From Boseongicola sp. (GTDB lineage Bacteria; Pseudomonadota; Alphaproteobacteria; Rhodobacterales; Rhodobacteraceae), in NCBI GenBank assembly GCA_013042105.1, contig JABDQU010000038.1:1-34016 (forward strand): a stretch of DNA of 34,016 nt, written 5' to 3'. Positions 10,158-18,992 of this stretch are shown here, piece by piece. Both the position numbers and the translations under genes were made by a program. The notes beneath the pieces are model-generated. The model was not told the origin of the DNA. It did not search any database and saw only the letters and a list, made by a program, of their open reading frames with translations. Position 1 is the first letter of the stretch; every line of letters starts with the position of its first letter.

Positions 10158-10913
10158 TTAGGAAAACTGCTCGCGGATCAGGCGCTCTTCCAGACCGTGA
10201 CCCGGGTCGAACAACAAGCGGTGCACGATGCTGGTATCCGAATGCACTTCAACCCAGCGCACATCTGGCACGGTGCGACTGTCAGCGTCCGCCCTCACAG
10301 GACGTTTTTCGGGGTTCAGGACATCGAACCGCACTGTTGCGGTAATTGGCAAAAGCGCGCCCCGCCAACGCCTTGGTCGGAACGCGGCAACGGGTGTCAG
10401 TGCAAGAACATCCGCCCCGATGGGCAGAATTGGCCCATGGGCCGAATAATTATAGGCAGTGGACCCCGCCGGTGTCGCCACAAGGGCACCATCGCAAACC
10501 AACTCGTCCATTCGCGTGCGCCCATCGACCGAGATGCGCAATCGCGCCGCTTGAGGCCCGCCGCGCAAAAGTGAAACCTCATTCAATGCGAGGGCTTCGG
10601 TGATCTTCCCGTCAACGCCTTCCGCACGCATGGCCAGTGGATTGAGTTGCGCCTCCTCGGCTTCGGACACGCGCTCTGGCAGATTATCTTCGCTGTAGGT
10701 GTTCATCAAAAACCCGACCGTGCCACGGTTCATGCCATAGACAGGTTTGTCGAGCGCGCGGGCTTCGCTGAGCGTCTCCAGCATGAACCCGTCACCCCCA
10801 AGGGCCACGATCACATCGGCATCTTCCGCGTCCACCTGACCATATCGGTCTTTGAGTGCCGCAAGGGCCTCCTGTGCGACCTCCACATTACTGGCGCGAA
10901 AGGATAATTTCAT
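10158..10913 (-). CDS. nadK: NAD kinase, 251 aa
   Basis: [13 protein letters not shown] (GGDG motif), [38 protein letters not shown]. Confidence 0.95.
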   Translation of the reverse strand: MKLSFRASNVEVAQEALAALKDRYGQVDAEDADVIVALGGDGFMLETLSEARALDKPVYGMNRGTVGFLMNTYSEDNLPERVSEAEEAQLNPLAMRAEGVDGKITEALALNEVSLLRGGPQAARLRISVDGRTRMDELVCDGALVATPAGSTAYNYSAHGPILPIGADVLALTPVAAFRPRRWRGALLPITATVRFDVLNPEKRPVRADADSRTVPDVRWVEVHSDTSIVHRLLFDPGHGLEERLIREQFS

Positions 10914-11102
10914 TGCTCAAGCGTCCCGGATGCCTGTTGGTCCCGCGACGATTGCCCGAGCGCATCGGAAACACAAGTGCGCATAGGTGAACAACGTGAC
11001 GACTTCACGCATCAAACTGCCGGTTTCCCGGCTTTTCGGACGCGCCAATTGCAGGTATGACGGCGCGGAACTCCAGTAGCGACCCAAAAGGGGGCAAGTC
11101 TA

Positions 11103-12398
11103 ATGAATGTGACCCACCGCGATTCCGGCTTCTTCACCGAAAGCCTCTCTGACCGCGATCCCGAACTGCATCGTGCAATTCGCTCGGAACTTGGGCGTCA
11201 GCAGGACGAGATCGAACTGATCGCATCGGAAAACATCGTTTCGGCGGCTGTCATGGAAGCCCAAGGCTCAGTGATGACCAACAAGTATGCAGAGGGCTAT
11301 CCGGGCCGTCGCTACTATGGCGGTTGCCAATACGTCGACATTGCCGAGACCCTCGCCATAGATCGCGCAAAGGAACTGTTTGGGTGTGATTTCGCCAACG
11401 TTCAGCCGAATTCTGGCAGCCAGGCGAACCAGGGCGTGTTCACTGCCCTTTTGCAGCCCGGCGACACTATTCTTGGAATGAGCCTCGATGCGGGCGGCCA
11501 CCTCACACACGGCGCCAAGCCAAACCAGTCAGGCAAGTGGTTCAATGCGGTGCAATACGGTGTGCGCAAGGAGGACTTGCGACTGGATTACGATCAGGTC
11601 GCAGCACTCGCCGCCGAACATCAGCCAAAGCTGATCATCGCAGGCGGCTCGGCCATCCCACGCCAGATCGACTTTGCCAAAATGCGCGAGATTGCAGACA
11701 GCGTCGGGGCCTACCTTCACGTCGACATGGCCCATTTCGCAGGTCTCGTGGCTGCGGGCGAGCATCCATCGCCGTTCCCACACGCGCATGTTGCGACAAC
11801 GACGACACACAAAACCCTGCGGGGCCCACGCGGCGGGATGATCCTGACCAATGACGAAGCATTGGCCAAGAAATTCAATTCGGCCATCTTCCCCGGTATT
11901 CAGGGTGGCCCCCTGATGCACGTCATCGCGGCGAAAGCCGTCGCCTTCGGCGAAGCGCTGCGGCCCGAGTTCAAGGTCTACCAACAGCAGGTCATCAAAA
12001 ACGCTCAAGCACTGGCGGATGAGCTTATGAAGGGCGGGATCGATATCGTGACAGGCGGGACTGATACGCATGTGCTGCTGGTCGACTTGCGCCCCAAGGG
12101 CGTCACCGGCAAAGCGACAGAGGCCGCTTTGGGTCGCGCGCATATCACCTGTAACAAGAACGGCATTCCCTTTGATACGGAAAAACCAATGATCACGTCA
12201 GGTGTGCGTCTCGGGTCCCCGGCAGCGACGACGCGTGGCTTTGCCGAAGGCGAATTCCGCCAGATCGGGCGTTGGATTACCGAGGTCGTCGACGGCCTCG
12301 CGGCCAATGGTGAAGACGCAAACAGCGCTGTCGAGCAGCGTGTGAAAACCGAAGTCAAAGCCCTCTGTGACCGTTTCCCGGTCTATCCCGGTCTTTGA
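11103..12398 (+). CDS. glyA: Serine hydroxymethyltransferase, 431 aa
   Basis: [42 protein letters not shown] lysine region [19 protein letters not shown]. Confidence 0.98.
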   Translation: MNVTHRDSGFFTESLSDRDPELHRAIRSELGRQQDEIELIASENIVSAAVMEAQGSVMTNKYAEGYPGRRYYGGCQYVDIAETLAIDRAKELFGCDFANVQPNSGSQANQGVFTALLQPGDTILGMSLDAGGHLTHGAKPNQSGKWFNAVQYGVRKEDLRLDYDQVAALAAEHQPKLIIAGGSAIPRQIDFAKMREIADSVGAYLHVDMAHFAGLVAAGEHPSPFPHAHVATTTTHKTLRGPRGGMILTNDEALAKKFNSAIFPGIQGGPLMHVIAAKAVAFGEALRPEFKVYQQQVIKNAQALADELMKGGIDIVTGGTDTHVLLVDLRPKGVTGKATEAALGRAHITCNKNGIPFDTEKPMITSGVRLGSPAATTRGFAEGEFRQIGRWITEVVDGLAANGEDANSAVEQRVKTEVKALCDRFPVYPGL

Positions 12399-12407
12399 TA
12401 CCAAACG

Positions 12408-13157
12408 ATGTTGAACGCCAACACCTTTGGCAGCGAAACTGAAACAACGCCGCTATTGATTGCGCACGGGCTTTTTGGCTCGGCGCGCAATTGGGGCGTT
12501 GTGGCAAAACGGCTTTCAGCCGATCGGCTGGTTACGGCGGTCGATATGCGCAACCATGGAGAAAGCCCTTGGTTCGACGGCCATCTTTATCCGGATATGG
12601 CCGAGGATCTGGCACAAGCGATCCCCGAGCGCGCGGATGTTCTGGGCCACTCGATGGGCGGCAAGGCCGCGATGCTTTTGGCACTTAAATCCCCGGACAA
12701 AGTCCGGAAACTGATCGTCGCAGACATCGCGCCGGTCGCCTATTCCCATACGCAGACCCCTTTGATCGATGCGATGAAGGCCCTCGATCTCGGACAGATC
12801 GAGACGCGCGGCGATGCCGACAGACTGTTACAGCCACGTATCGACGACGCGGGTGTCCGAGCCTTTTTATTGCAATCATTGGATGTCAAAGAGCGGCGCT
12901 GGCGGCTGAACCTGGATGTCTTGGCAAACGAGATGGAACACATCATCGGTTTTCCCGAGGTCTCCTGTGTTTTTGACGGCCCGACCCTGTTCTTGTCAGG
13001 CGCCAACAGCGACTACGTGATGCGGGAACACAGAGATCGCATTCGCAGTCTTTTTCCGGCAGCAAGGTTCGCAAAGATCCCCGGCGCGGGACATTGGTTG
13101 CACGCAGAAAAGCCACGTGATTTTGAAGCAGCGGTTTCTGCGTTTCTCTCTGCATAG
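12408..13157 (+). CDS. Alpha/beta-fold hydrolase (YbfF-like esterase), 249 aa
   Basis: LLIAHGLFGSARNWGVVAKRL, nucleophile elbow GHSMGGKAA, C-terminal GAGHWLHAEKP. Confidence 0.9.
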   Translation: MLNANTFGSETETTPLLIAHGLFGSARNWGVVAKRLSADRLVTAVDMRNHGESPWFDGHLYPDMAEDLAQAIPERADVLGHSMGGKAAMLLALKSPDKVRKLIVADIAPVAYSHTQTPLIDAMKALDLGQIETRGDADRLLQPRIDDAGVRAFLLQSLDVKERRWRLNLDVLANEMEHIIGFPEVSCVFDGPTLFLSGANSDYVMREHRDRIRSLFPAARFAKIPGAGHWLHAEKPRDFEAAVSAFLSA

Positions 13158-13180
13158 TCGCTGCGACCCGTCAAGAACTG

Positions 13181-13360
13181 CTATCTTCCGAAAAACAGCT
13201 CAACCCGAGTAGCCAGCCCCGAGACGGCACCCCCAATGCCCCGCCCAATGTCCGAGACAAACGTCTCCGGAGTCGACAGCATGCTCGCTGTCAGAAAATC
13301 ACCGAATGCCAAATAACCCGCCAATAAAAAAATGCCGGCGGATACTAATCGAAGGTTCAT
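13181..13360 (-). CDS. Small hypothetical membrane protein, 59 aa, glycine-rich C-terminus
   Basis: Below the length cut-off of the ORF track. Translates to MNLRLVSAGIFLLAGYLAFGDFLTASMLSTPETFVSDIGRGIGGAVSGLATRVELFFGR*; one N-terminal hydrophobic segment; G-rich sequence upstream of the ATG. Confidence 0.55.
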   Translation of the reverse strand: MNLRLVSAGIFLLAGYLAFGDFLTASMLSTPETFVSDIGRGIGGAVSGLATRVELFFGR

Positions 13361-13499
13361 AATAGCCCCCCTATCGCCCGTCTAATCAGTCTACAGTAGT
13401 GACAAAACCCTTGAAGCTCGAGAGCACGCTGTGATCTCACCCAACAATCCGTGAAACACCGTGAAAATCGCCAATAATGTGGCTATTCACTGCGTCTGA

Positions 13500-13730
13500 C
13501 TAATTGCCAACGGCACCAAAAGCACCGGAAACGCCACTCGCCAATCCTTTGGCGGAACTTCCGATTGACCGTCCGCTATCCACAGCAAGCCCGTAACCAC
13601 CGGCAAACCCGCCACCGCCGCCTCCGGATACAAAGGATTGTAGCGAATGGACCGGGTTCCGACCGGTGTATTGGTTGTATGCGAAGCCGGCTGCCGCAAG
13701 AGCAACAGCAAAAACGAAAATACGTCCCAT
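13500..13730 (-). CDS. Small hypothetical membrane/exported protein, 76 aa, glycine-rich
   Basis: MGRIFVFAVALAAAGFAYNQYTGRNPVHSLQSFVSGGGGGGFAGGYGLAVDSGRSIGSSAKGLASGVSGAFGAVGN*; strong RBS (GAAGGAGAAACACG-ATG) supports this internal start over the 226-aa ORF. Confidence 0.65.
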   Translation of the reverse strand: MGRIFVFAVALAAAGFAYNQYTGRNPVHSLQSFVSGGGGGGFAGGYGLAVDSGRSIGSSAKGLASGVSGAFGAVGN

Positions 13731-13974
13731 CGTGTTTCTCCTTCCCCCAAAGGACCCACCGTCGCAACTATATCTGTTTTTCCGGCAAATTGCTGAAAAT
13801 TTTCTAGAAACACTTAGGTGATCAATGCTTACCAATTGGAAAGCAGCCCGAAACAGAATCTCTGAAGACCTGACTCTTTCGGTCTGGCACAACATATAGT
13901 TGCCAGATCCCCGGTTATACGGTATCGCCACACCATAGGTGCGTAGACGCGGTATGCATGCTCTGACGAGAAGC

Positions 13975-14004
13975 GGGGGTCGACTGTTTTCACAGTTGGC
14001 CCCC
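13975..14004. other. Strong intergenic hairpin (13-bp stem, 4-nt loop)
   Basis: GGGGGTCGACTGT-TTTC-ACAGTTGGCCCCC, all 13 positions paired including G-U wobbles. Confidence 0.7.
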
Positions 14005-14645
14005 GTGGCATTCCAGAAGCCCGAATTTCGGGCCAGAAATAGCAGAAGGCGCCAGGTGCTCAGACGCGGTCTTTGCATTGTGCTGTTGCCAACACGCCCT
14101 GACGCCTTCTTTGAACCTATTTCCCCGAAGGGAAGCAGGCCCGTTTGCAGCGTTCCCGGAGGTTCGCCACCACAAACCAAAATCTTGCGATCCTGATCTG
14201 CGCACTCTGCCCTTTATCCACCCGGCTTTCCGATCCGACCCGAAGGCCATCTCGGTCCGCCTAGCTTCCTCAAGTTCTTCCCGATCCGATCCGGTACTGA
14301 TGTCCCTTTTCAAAACGCTTCAACCTTGAGAGGCCTAGCACCCCGCTCCTTCGCCGAAGCTCCGTTGCGGTGCCATCAATGTTGCAAAGAAGTGCCGTTG
14401 CGCCAAGACAAAAGCACCGCAGCATCAAAATTTCTTGGGGACAGTTCTGGGGACGGATTTGAGGATGCCTTGTGGATCGATTGAAATTTTTTCTGAGGCG
14501 CAATCACTTAAACCGGGAAAAGTGCTGAGCGCACGGTGCTAGAAAACTCTGCAGCATTCTGCAGGTGCGAGAAGGTTTATTTGGCAAGACTTGTCTTTGA
14601 AGGCGCCTCGGTGGGCCAAAACTTCGAATCAATAACGGTAGGCTT

Positions 14646-15518
14646 CTATCCAGTCGCCGCGTGAATTGCCGCTGTCTGAAAGGGATCGCGGAGATTTCGA
14701 AGCCGGTATTGGCGTGGTGTGATGCCGTACTGTCGGCGAAACAGACGATAAAAGTAGCTGTTGTTGTCAAACCCGCAGGCTTCCACCACGTCGTTGATGG
14801 ATCGCTCATCGCTGCGAAGCAAATGCGCCGCAAACTCGATCCGGATCTGGTTGATATATTCTGATGGTGTAAGCCCCGTCACTGTTTTGCAGGTTCGGCA
14901 AACATGTTCATGGCTGCGCCCGGCGGCAGCGATGAAACCCGCCGCGCCTTGGCTGAAGACCTCTTGCGATTGCGCGGCGCTGCAAGCCTCTGCGAACCAG
15001 CGCGGGGACGTGTTGCTGACACCGCTTGCCGCGTCCGCAACACGATTGGTCAAGACAAGCAGAAATTCCTCAATCCGTGCCAAAGACCGGTGTGCCGTTT
15101 GCAGTTGCTGCGCCACGTTGATGGCGCGGGCAAAGCGCGCAGGGCCAAGAATATGCATGTCCGGCATGGGCGTCTTGGCATCAAAGAACTTCCCAGCGAT
15201 CGCATCCCCATATCGGCGCGCGAGATGTTCCGCCGTTTCCATGCGAAACATGACATTGATGATCTGGCACCCCATCGTGCGATCTGCACGAAATGCATGA
15301 GCGTCCTGTGGGCGCACAAATGTAAGCTGTCCAGGCTCGAGGGTCTGCACCACACCATTGATCCAATGGCTCGTCCGACCGCTCTCGATCAAAAACACCT
15401 CAAAATAATCGTGGTCGTGTGCACTGTCGGGAAAGCGCGATGCAAGATTCTTTCGTGCAAAGTGAAAAGCTTCTTCGGGCCGAATATACGTATCAATCTT
15501 GAATGTCGTTGTTTTCAT
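14646..15518 (-). CDS. AraC-family transcriptional regulator with N-terminal cupin-like sensor domain
   Basis: N-terminal HDHDYFEVFLIESGRTSHWINGVVQTLEPGQLTFVRPQDAH; C-terminal HTH VTGLTPSEYINQIRIEFAAHLLRSDERSINDVVEACGFDNNSYFYRLFRRQYGITPRQYR. Confidence 0.93.
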   Translation of the reverse strand: MKTTTFKIDTYIRPEEAFHFARKNLASRFPDSAHDHDYFEVFLIESGRTSHWINGVVQTLEPGQLTFVRPQDAHAFRADRTMGCQIINVMFRMETAEHLARRYGDAIAGKFFDAKTPMPDMHILGPARFARAINVAQQLQTAHRSLARIEEFLLVLTNRVADAASGVSNTSPRWFAEACSAAQSQEVFSQGAAGFIAAAGRSHEHVCRTCKTVTGLTPSEYINQIRIEFAAHLLRSDERSINDVVEACGFDNNSYFYRLFRRQYGITPRQYRLRNLRDPFQTAAIHAATG

Positions 15519-15545
15519 GCCGCAAGATTAGCAAAGAAAAATCGT

Positions 15546-15617
15546 ATTTGAAGGTCGGAAAATCAAAATAGTGCAAAAAAAAGTCAAACTAAGTTGCTGA
15601 CATTCTAGGCTTCAAAT
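15546..15617. promoter_or_regulatory. Candidate operator: inverted pair ATTTGAAG (15546-15553) / CTTCAAAT (15610-15617) in the AraC-operon intergenic region
   Basis: Perfect 8-bp inverted repeat, 64 bp centre to centre, in an AT-rich divergent promoter region. Confidence 0.4.
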
Positions 15618-15647
15618 CCGAACGTGAGCTCAAGGGGAGACTTACTC

Positions 15648-16472
15648 ATGTTGGACGACGCTCAAGATCTGAGCTTTCAGCCGGTGGATGAAACAGCTGC
15701 GAGAATTCTATCGGGCGACGCAGTTGCCCATTACAACAAGGAAGGCTTTGTCCAGCCTTTCGACATATTTGACGCCGCAGAGATTGCGACGATCCGCGAC
15801 TATCTCGACGGATTGATGCGCGATATGGGTCCGGACGGGGCTTATGGAATCAATTGCTATCAGGCGCGGCTTTCCGGACTATGGGATATCGCAACGGACC
15901 GGCGGATTCTTGATCTGGTCGAAGACATCATAGGTCCGGATATCCTGTGCTGGGCTTCCGCGATACTGTCAAAGAAGGCACATGATCCAAAGGCTGTTCC
16001 CTGGCACCAGGACGCTTCGTTCTGGTCTTTGAGTCCGGCACGCACGGTCACGGTCTGGCTTGCGATTGATGACGCAGACGCCGAGAACTCGGCGATGCGC
16101 TTTATTCCCGGCACGCACGACAAAGGCGCGATGAAAGTGCAATCCACCGGCGAAAACGCGGTCTTCCACAAGGAGACAGCCAATGTTGACGAACTTGGAG
16201 AGCCGTTCACCAATGCGCTGAAGGCGGGTCAGATTTCCATGCATGCAGATATGCTGGTTCATGGTTCGCTTCCCAACAACAGTGACCGTCGCCGATGCGG
16301 CCTCACCCTTCGATATTGCCCTCCCAGTGTCGAGATCACAGATCCGGCATGGGCGTCCGGGGTTGAAGCCATTCTGTGTCGTGGAGACGCTGGCAAATGG
16401 AAAACCCATCCGCGCCCAAGCAACAACGACATCACCAAAACCCAAAGCCCCCATGTTGTGGGGAACAATTGA
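15648..16472 (+). CDS. Phytanoyl-CoA dioxygenase (PhyH)-family Fe(II)/2-oxoglutarate oxygenase (ORF opens at 15624; ATG at 15648 preferred)
   Basis: WHQDASFWSLSPARTVTVWLAIDDADAENSAMRFIPGTH and MHADMLVHGSLPNNSDRRRCGLTLRYCP, consistent with an HxD...H triad plus co-substrate Arg; RBS AAGGGGAGA upstream. Confidence 0.88.
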   Translation: MLDDAQDLSFQPVDETAARILSGDAVAHYNKEGFVQPFDIFDAAEIATIRDYLDGLMRDMGPDGAYGINCYQARLSGLWDIATDRRILDLVEDIIGPDILCWASAILSKKAHDPKAVPWHQDASFWSLSPARTVTVWLAIDDADAENSAMRFIPGTHDKGAMKVQSTGENAVFHKETANVDELGEPFTNALKAGQISMHADMLVHGSLPNNSDRRRCGLTLRYCPPSVEITDPAWASGVEAILCRGDAGKWKTHPRPSNNDITKTQSPHVVGNN

Positions 16473-17152
16473 TGAAGATTACCTGGTTTGGTCATGCCGC
16501 CTTTGGACTGGAGCCCGAAAATGGGCCCAAGATCATCACCGATCCCTATACGCCTGAAGGCGTAGGCTATGCTCCGATCAAGGAACCTGCGGACCTCGTT
16601 ATCATTTCATCTGATGACGACAGTGCGCATTGCCGTGCGGACCTCATTGATGGCGATCCCGAGGTTGTCAACGCGCTGACGGTCGCTCAGAACGGCGGCT
16701 CTTCTCAGGCGTTAGGCGTCGACATAACAGCGATTGAAGCCGCCGAATGGGACCATCATCCGGAACATGAGGTGCCAGGCCAGAACGGCATGTATCGCTT
16801 CACACTGGATGGCATACGTTACGCACATATGGGCGACGTCGGAAACCCGCTGACAGATGCGCAGCAGCGTTTTTTCGAAGGCACAGACGTACTTTTTGCT
16901 CTGGCGGGTGGCTATCTGACGCTTGAACTGCCGGACCTGATGGAGATGATCCACCGCACACGACCCAAGCTGGTCATTCCGATGCATTTCCGGACACTCA
17001 CTTACCGACCGCGCAACACGATGTGGATTGAAAGTTTTCTCAGCCATTTCAAAGAAGAAGACGTCGATTTCGCGTTCGGTCCCAAACACGAACTCAGAAA
17101 GGAAGATTTGCCAGACCACACGCGCGTTCTGGTGATGGATTACGTTCGCTGA
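16472..17152 (+). CDS. MBL-fold (UPF0173/UlaG-like) protein with atypical metal motif
   Basis: MKITWFGHAAFGLEPENGPKIITDPYTPEGVGYAPIKEPADLVIISSDDDSAHCRADLI...YAHMGDVGN...LVIPMHFRT; start overlaps the previous stop (TGATG). Confidence 0.85.
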   Translation: MKITWFGHAAFGLEPENGPKIITDPYTPEGVGYAPIKEPADLVIISSDDDSAHCRADLIDGDPEVVNALTVAQNGGSSQALGVDITAIEAAEWDHHPEHEVPGQNGMYRFTLDGIRYAHMGDVGNPLTDAQQRFFEGTDVLFALAGGYLTLELPDLMEMIHRTRPKLVIPMHFRTLTYRPRNTMWIESFLSHFKEEDVDFAFGPKHELRKEDLPDHTRVLVMDYVR

Positions 17153-17196
17153 CGTGAACGAAAAAAGGGGCGTGGGCCCCACAAAGGGAGGAAAAA

Positions 17197-18927
17197 ATGA
17201 AACTTAAGACAACACTTTTGGCCAGTTCGGCCCTTGCGTTTGCCGCAATGGCGGGTACCGCATTTGCGCAGGACGTTTCGCGCGAAAACACAGTCATCTT
17301 CGACCTCGACCGCACGATTCAGGACCCTGAAAACTTCAACTGGATGACACCTGGCACCAAGCGGATGCACGGCGCCCACCAGACGATGTGGGAACCGCTG
17401 TTCATTCTGAATTACGGCACCGGCGCGCTCGATCCTTGGTTGGCCACAGGATTTGAAAGCAATGCCGAAAGCTCTGAATTCACGATAAGTCTGCGCGATG
17501 GTGTGGAATGGTCCGACGGAGAAGCTTTCAACGCCGATGATGTGGTCTTCACCACGAACCTCGCCATGACCAATGAAGAGATCTCGAGCCGCGAGGCTTC
17601 CACGATCCGCTCGCAGGTGGCGACGGTTGAAAAAATTGACGATCTGACGGTTAAGTTCACGCTAAACAACCCGAACCCGCGCTTCATAGTTGAGAACTTC
17701 GGTGTGCGGATTTTCGGTTCGTTTCTGATCATGCCCGAGCATATCTGGTCGGGCGAAAACGCCGCGACCTTCACCTTCAATCTGCCAATCGGCACAGGAC
17801 CTTACACATTCTCCTCGGCCGCTTCTAACCGGGCGATCTGGGACCGCAACGATGACTGGTGGGGGGCCAAAACCGGCTTCATGGACTTGCCAGCACCGCA
17901 GCGTGTGATTTTCCTTGAGTCCGGCGGCGAAGAAAGCCGCGCACAACTCATGGCCTCAAACCAACTTGATGCAGCACAAAACGTGACGATCGGCACGTTC
18001 GAGGCCATTCAGGCACAGAACCCGAACGTCATCGCATGGCACGACGGCTATCCCTACGCCGCTTCAGACCCGTGCGCGCGTCAGCTTGAGATCAACACGA
18101 CTGTCGCCCCATGGGACAACGCAAACATGCGTAGAGCCGTGGCGCACATCATTGATCGCAATCAAATCGTCAATGTTGCCTATGAGGGCACCACCGAAGC
18201 AAGCCGCACGATGTTTGCGCAGTATGGTTCGATGGCCCCGTTCATTGATGCCGTTGTTGAAGCGGGCTACGGACTGCCAGCTGCAGCGGACACCGCTGGC
18301 GGTCAGGCTCTGATCGAGGCTGAAGGCTGGACCCGTGATGGCGACTATTACACCAAGGATGGTGAGACGCTGTCGGTGAACATCCATGTGAACTCGGCCT
18401 CAACCGAATACACGCGGACGATCGACGTCATCGTTGAGCAGCTTCAGCGCGCTGGCGTTGATGCTCGTGCTGTGCCGGTCGAAAATGGTGTGTTCTGGGG
18501 CGAAGTCCTGCCATTCGGTGGTTTCGAGATGTCCTATAGCTGGCTCTCATGTGGATCGGTCAACGAGCCCTGGGCCTCGATGGGTCGCTATACCGTCAAG
18601 GATGTGGTTCCTGTGGGCGAACGCTCACCGGGCTTCAACAACACCAGCCGCTGGGACGGTCCGGGTGCTGAGGCCTATTCGGCGATCGTGGACGATATCG
18701 CGTCCCGTCAGCTTGGTGATCCGGAAGTTCCGGCACTTGTCGCAGAGGCGTATCAGTATCTCGATGCCGAGATGCCGTTCATCCCGCTTGCGCAGGCTGC
18801 AAAGCTTCTGCCGATGAACACCACTTACTGGACCGGTTGGCCTACGGCGGACAATTACTACAACCACCCGTTCTTCTGGTGGAACCACACGCATCAGATC
18901 ATTCACAACCTCGAACCTGCGAACTGA
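17197..18927 (+). CDS. ABC transporter substrate-binding protein, family 5 (peptide/oligosaccharide type), 576 aa
   Basis: Sec signal peptide MKLKTTLLASSALAFAAMAGTAFAQ; family-5 SBP features (FTISLRDGVEWSDGEAFNADDVVFT; GTGPYTF; NANMRRAVAHIIDRNQIVNVAYEG); RBS GGGAGG. Confidence 0.93.
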   Translation: MKLKTTLLASSALAFAAMAGTAFAQDVSRENTVIFDLDRTIQDPENFNWMTPGTKRMHGAHQTMWEPLFILNYGTGALDPWLATGFESNAESSEFTISLRDGVEWSDGEAFNADDVVFTTNLAMTNEEISSREASTIRSQVATVEKIDDLTVKFTLNNPNPRFIVENFGVRIFGSFLIMPEHIWSGENAATFTFNLPIGTGPYTFSSAASNRAIWDRNDDWWGAKTGFMDLPAPQRVIFLESGGEESRAQLMASNQLDAAQNVTIGTFEAIQAQNPNVIAWHDGYPYAASDPCARQLEINTTVAPWDNANMRRAVAHIIDRNQIVNVAYEGTTEASRTMFAQYGSMAPFIDAVVEAGYGLPAAADTAGGQALIEAEGWTRDGDYYTKDGETLSVNIHVNSASTEYTRTIDVIVEQLQRAGVDARAVPVENGVFWGEVLPFGGFEMSYSWLSCGSVNEPWASMGRYTVKDVVPVGERSPGFNNTSRWDGPGAEAYSAIVDDIASRQLGDPEVPALVAEAYQYLDAEMPFIPLAQAAKLLPMNTTYWTGWPTADNYYNHPFFWWNHTHQIIHNLEPAN

Positions 18928-18938
18928 TCTGACATTCT

Positions 18939-18969
18939 CCCAGCCCGCCTCCCTCCTGGGTGGGCTGGG
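18939..18969 (+). other. Stem-loop between SBP and permease genes
   Basis: CCCAGCCCGCC ... GGTGGGCTGGG, 11-bp stem with one G-T pair, 9-nt loop, no T-tract. Confidence 0.7.
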
Positions 18970-18992
18970 ATATCTTCCGACATTGAGCGAAG

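Noticed and set aside
13500-14180. 226-aa minus-strand ORF as a single protein
   Set aside because: Upstream two thirds lack protein-like features; the RBS-supported internal ATG at 13730 gives a coherent 76-aa product.
14424-14462. Frame reading IKISWGQFWGRI*, reminiscent of an integrase/transposase C-terminus
   Set aside because: Too short, no upstream catalytic motifs, no flanking repeats or attachment site seen.
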